DNA of 6,916 nt from Euryarchaeota archaeon UBA91 (GTDB lineage: Archaea; Thermoplasmatota; Poseidoniia; Poseidoniales; Poseidoniaceae): the NCBI GenBank assembly GCA_002499705.1, contig DAMU01000053.1:1-6916 (forward strand). Direction: 5' to 3'. The notes beneath the pieces are model-generated. The model saw only the letters and a program-made list of their open reading frames with translations, did not search any database and had not been told where the DNA came from. Position numbers and translations under genes: made by a program. This document shows positions 4,911 to 6,916 of this stretch, piece after piece (within the stretch, counting starts at the first letter, position 1; each line of letters begins with the position of its first letter).

Positions 4911-6149
4911 ATGACTGGAGACTTGTTTTCATCCGAATCCGTTACTCGCGGCCACCCTGACAAATTGTGTGACACGATTTCTGATGCCATAGTTGATGCT
5001 TGCCTTGCAGTCGATGCAAATGCTCGAGTCGCCGTTGAAACGTGTGTGAAGGGCAAGGAAGAATTGGGCTTGATTGTTCTCGCAGGTGAAGTTTCACTCA
5101 GTGGTGCTGCACCAGATTACGAAGCAGTTGCACGTGAGGCGGCAGCAGGTGTTGGTTACACTTCTCACGCAATTGGAATGGATGCAACATCCGACACACT
5201 TACCGAAGTCCAAGTTCACATTACCACGCAATCATCGTACATCGCTCAAGGTGTAAACAAAGACCTCTTGTCACAAGGTGCTGGAGATCAGGGATTGATG
5301 TTTGGTTATGCATGCACAGAAACTGAAGACTTCTCAGTACTCAAAGGACGTTATTTCCCACTCGCAGCAGCACTTTCGCAACGCTTAACTCGTCGCCTTA
5401 CAGCTGTTCGAGAGCAAGGAATTCTGCCTTGGGCGCGCCCTGATGGCAAGTCTCAAGTGACCGTCGAATACGATGAAGACGGTAATGTCTCTCGAGTTCA
5501 CACTGTGATTATTGCTATTCAACACGACAAAGACCTCAAAGATAATTTCAATGGTTCAGAATCCGAAGAACTCGCATATGTTAACCAGCAAGTTCGTGAA
5601 CATGTCGTTGAACACGTCATTCCAGCTGAATTAAGGAAAGACGATTATTCCCTTGTTGTCAACGGAACTGGGCGTTTTGCTGACCCTGGAGGTCCTTATG
5701 CAGATGCAGGATTAACTGGACGAAAAATCATTGTTGATACCTATGGTGGAATGGGTCGTCACGGTGGAGGTGCCTTTTCAGGAAAAGACCCTTCCAAAGT
5801 GGACCGTTCAGCAGCTTACGCTTCTCGATGGGCGGCAAAGCACGTTGTTGCTGCAGGTCTTGCAAGCCGGTGTGAGATTCAATTAGCCTACGTCATTGGA
5901 ATCGCAGAGCCTGTGAGTGTGCGCGTTGAGACATTTGGCACCTCTGATTTGTCAGAACGGGATTTAGCGAGCAAGGTCAAGTCAACCTTTGATTTCCGAC
6001 CAGGTGCTATTGCTCGTGATCTTGACTTGCTCAAACCGATTTACTCAGTGACTGCTTCTGGCGGTCATTTTGGCCGAGTTCCTGGTGAAGATGGAACATT
6101 CCCTTGGGAGCAAATTGACCAAGAGCGAATCCATTCACTTCAAAACTAA
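4911..6149 (+). CDS. metK: S-adenosylmethionine synthetase (methionine adenosyltransferase), bacterial type
   Basis: A 412-residue enzyme making S-adenosylmethionine from methionine and ATP. All three repeats of the bacterial/eukaryotic MetK family are present. GHPDK is at 14-18 (His15, Asp17), GAGDQGLMFGYA at 123-134, and GLTGRKIIVDTYGGMGRHGG starts at 267, followed by AFSGKDPSKVDRSAAY (288-303, the phosphate-binding loop). It ends with GHFGR and FPWE. Archaea mostly use a distantly related MAT without these exact motifs, so the gene is bacterial in type and may have been acquired. One active-site loop is unusual: residues 251-268 read NGTGRFADPGGPYADAGL, where most relatives have NPTGRF, two residues, then GGPxGDxGL, so there is one extra residue and Gly-Asp has become Ala-Asp. 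ATG 4911 aligns with the normal N-terminus and has a TATA-like box upstream. Confidence 0.97.
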   Translation: MTGDLFSSESVTRGHPDKLCDTISDAIVDACLAVDANARVAVETCVKGKEELGLIVLAGEVSLSGAAPDYEAVAREAAAGVGYTSHAIGMDATSDTLTEVQVHITTQSSYIAQGVNKDLLSQGAGDQGLMFGYACTETEDFSVLKGRYFPLAAALSQRLTRRLTAVREQGILPWARPDGKSQVTVEYDEDGNVSRVHTVIIAIQHDKDLKDNFNGSESEELAYVNQQVREHVVEHVIPAELRKDDYSLVVNGTGRFADPGGPYADAGLTGRKIIVDTYGGMGRHGGGAFSGKDPSKVDRSAAYASRWAAKHVVAAGLASRCEIQLAYVIGIAEPVSVRVETFGTSDLSERDLASKVKSTFDFRPGAIARDLDLLKPIYSVTASGGHFGRVPGEDGTFPWEQIDQERIHSLQN

Positions 6150-6165
6150 AAAAGCCAATATTTGA

Positions 6166-6180
6166 CGGCCCGTAGGGCCG
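6166..6180. other. Short GC-rich stem-loop downstream of metK
   Basis: CGGCCC, then loop GTA, then GGGCCG: a perfect 6-bp stem, 17 bases after the metK stop. No T-run follows on the plus strand, so it is not a standard intrinsic terminator in either bacterial or archaeal form. It could pause transcription, protect the metK mRNA 3' end, or lie in the 5' leader of the next gene. The surrounding 72-base gap (6150-6221) also has an AT-rich AATATTTG at 6157-6164, the only weak TATA candidate for the next gene. Confidence 0.4.
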
Positions 6181-6221
6181 ATTCACTCAAGTGGTAGGTA
6201 TCAGTGGCTTGACTCGGTCTT

Positions 6222-6308
6222 ATGTCGTCTCGCCCTGTTCGTGCCGTCGCCTTCGTGCTCGTGTTGCTGTTTGCAAGCATGTCCCCACTCGCATTGCATG
6301 CTCGTGCT
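6222..6308 (+). other. Signal peptide of the surface protein
   Basis: This encodes residues 1-29: an Arg-containing start (Arg4, Arg7), a hydrophobic stretch at 8-20, then PLALHARA with small residues at -3 and -1 (Ala27, Ala29). There is no lipobox Cys and no twin-arginine pair, so Sec export with ordinary signal peptidase cleavage is expected. Confidence 0.75.
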
Positions 6309-6916
6309 CACCAGAGTATTCTTTTGTCCACAGATTCCTCTCACATCATGCTGATGGGGGGTGATTCCGGTAACATCACGCTCAACATCGAAAACAATGC
6401 ATCGGCGATTGAAACATACAACATTACCGTTGATACAACGGGCTTGTCAACAGTTTGGGATATCATTCCGAGCGAAGAAACCGTGGAAAATGTCTTCCCG
6501 ACTTGGTCGAAAAACACAACGATCATTGTTCGTCTTGACCAAGGAGCACTCCCTTCTGACGGCGGTTCATTCGATATTGTCGTGACTGAACCTGACCAAA
6601 ACATCAGTAGTTCGATTACGGTTTATGTGTCGGTAAGCCCATCGTATCATCCCTCTCTGAATTTATCGACCATGGGTGGGGCACTCAAGGCAATGGACTC
6701 AGGAACAAATGCAACCTTTGCTGTCGAGGTTGAAAATCTGGGTTCAGTTGAAGATACGCTTCTTTTGGATGTTGAATATGAACCTGATTTGGCGGCATGG
6801 TGGGCGAATTATACCAACGGGTCAAGCAATAATTCAGGCAACAATTCGGGCAATAACACCGGCAATAATTCTGGCGATAACGGGACAGGTAACGGCACTG
6901 GCGGTAACGGCACCGG
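6222..6916 (+). CDS. Secreted/cell-surface protein with Ig-like domains and sequon-rich linker (3' end outside window)
   Basis: An open frame from ATG 6222 to the window edge (231 full codons). Residues 1-29 form a signal peptide: two Arg, a hydrophobic core AVAFVLVLLFASM, and a likely cleavage after HARA. Residues 36-140 look like a beta-sandwich module (SGNITLNIENNASAIETYNITV and onward), similar in style to CARDB/NEW3-type adhesion or support domains. A second such module (SGTNATFAVEVENLGSVEDT) begins near 160. From about 199 the chain becomes a linker of Asn, Gly, Ser and Thr. I count 16 N-x-S/T sequons in residues 51-231, seven of them packed into 203-231. No function can be assigned; a surface-anchored glycoprotein is the best inference. 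It follows metK on the same strand after 72 bases, with no strong promoter of its own. Confidence 0.85.
   Translation, partial: MSSRPVRAVAFVLVLLFASMSPLALHARAHQSILLSTDSSHIMLMGGDSGNITLNIENNASAIETYNITVDTTGLSTVWDIIPSEETVENVFPTWSKNTTIIVRLDQGALPSDGGSFDIVVTEPDQNISSSITVYVSVSPSYHPSLNLSTMGGALKAMDSGTNATFAVEVENLGSVEDTLLLDVEYEPDLAAWWANYTNGSSNNSGNNSGNNTGNNSGDNGTGNGTGGNGT
6825..6916 (+). repeat. 12-base coding repeats giving N-N-S/T-G units
   Basis: In-frame units of about 12 bases (consensus GGC AAY AAY TCN) start at 6825, 6837, 6849 and 6861. They then drift into 12- and 15-base units of the GGY AAC GGC ACN kind up to the edge. Each unit encodes one N-x-S/T sequon plus Gly. Codon choice varies between units, so the array is old or under protein-level selection, not a fresh slippage product. 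It may continue beyond the window. Confidence 0.8.

Noticed and set aside
5431..5440. Perfect 10-base palindrome GGGCGCGCCC in metK
   Set aside because: It falls in ordinary coding sequence (Trp-Ala-Arg-Pro in ILPWARPDGK, a typical MetK segment) and needs no other explanation.
6166..6180. Intrinsic terminator after metK
   Set aside because: The stem is perfect but no T-run follows on the plus strand, so it is listed only as a stem-loop.
6341..6604. Minus-strand and second plus-strand frames over the surface-protein gene
   Set aside because: The frame from 6222 has a signal peptide, beta-sandwich-like pattern and sequons; the others show none of this.

Overview
The window looks like a piece of a planktonic archaeal genome, most likely a marine Euryarchaeote of the Marine Group II / Poseidoniales kind. 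This assignment is an inference. It rests on an archaeal/eukaryotic-type aspartyl-tRNA synthetase, AT-rich TATA-like boxes about 25-30 bases before start codons in place of clear Shine-Dalgarno sites, a moderate base composition, and a secreted protein crowded with N-glycosylation sequons. Several other genes (metK, the peroxidase/transferase pair, the SDR) look bacterial in type, which suits a lineage with much gene uptake.

Layout. Bases 1-477 (+) hold the C-terminal part of a DNase I-like nuclease. It abuts, stop to stop, a minus-strand pair: an SDR oxidoreductase (478-1293), preceded in transcription by an alpha/beta hydrolase (1334-2110). A 58-base divergent region (2111-2168) then separates the hydrolase from a plus-strand cysteine glutathione peroxidase (2169-2624). 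The peroxidase overlaps by 15 bases, tail to tail, a minus-strand glutathione S-transferase-like gene (2610-3293). That gene lies downstream of aspS (3345-4757, minus). A second divergent promoter region (about 4758-4910) separates aspS from a bacterial-type metK (4911-6149, plus). After a short gap with a GC-rich stem-loop, a secreted or cell-surface protein starts at 6222 and runs off the right edge inside an Asn/Gly/Ser/Thr repeat.

How the genes relate. aspS and metK are housekeeping genes (tRNA charging, S-adenosylmethionine supply). The SDR, hydrolase, peroxidase and GST-like genes form an accessory metabolic or stress-response block with peroxide and thiol chemistry in common. The two edge genes point to life outside the cell: a nuclease able to attack DNA and a heavily glycosylatable surface protein. 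I see no tRNA, rRNA, CRISPR array, insertion sequence or phage gene. I do not see a clearly new multi-gene system. The best leads are the altered active-site motifs in the SDR and MetK, the thiol-peroxidase/GST pair in an apparently archaeal setting, the animal-like DNase I motifs, and the sequon-packed linker.
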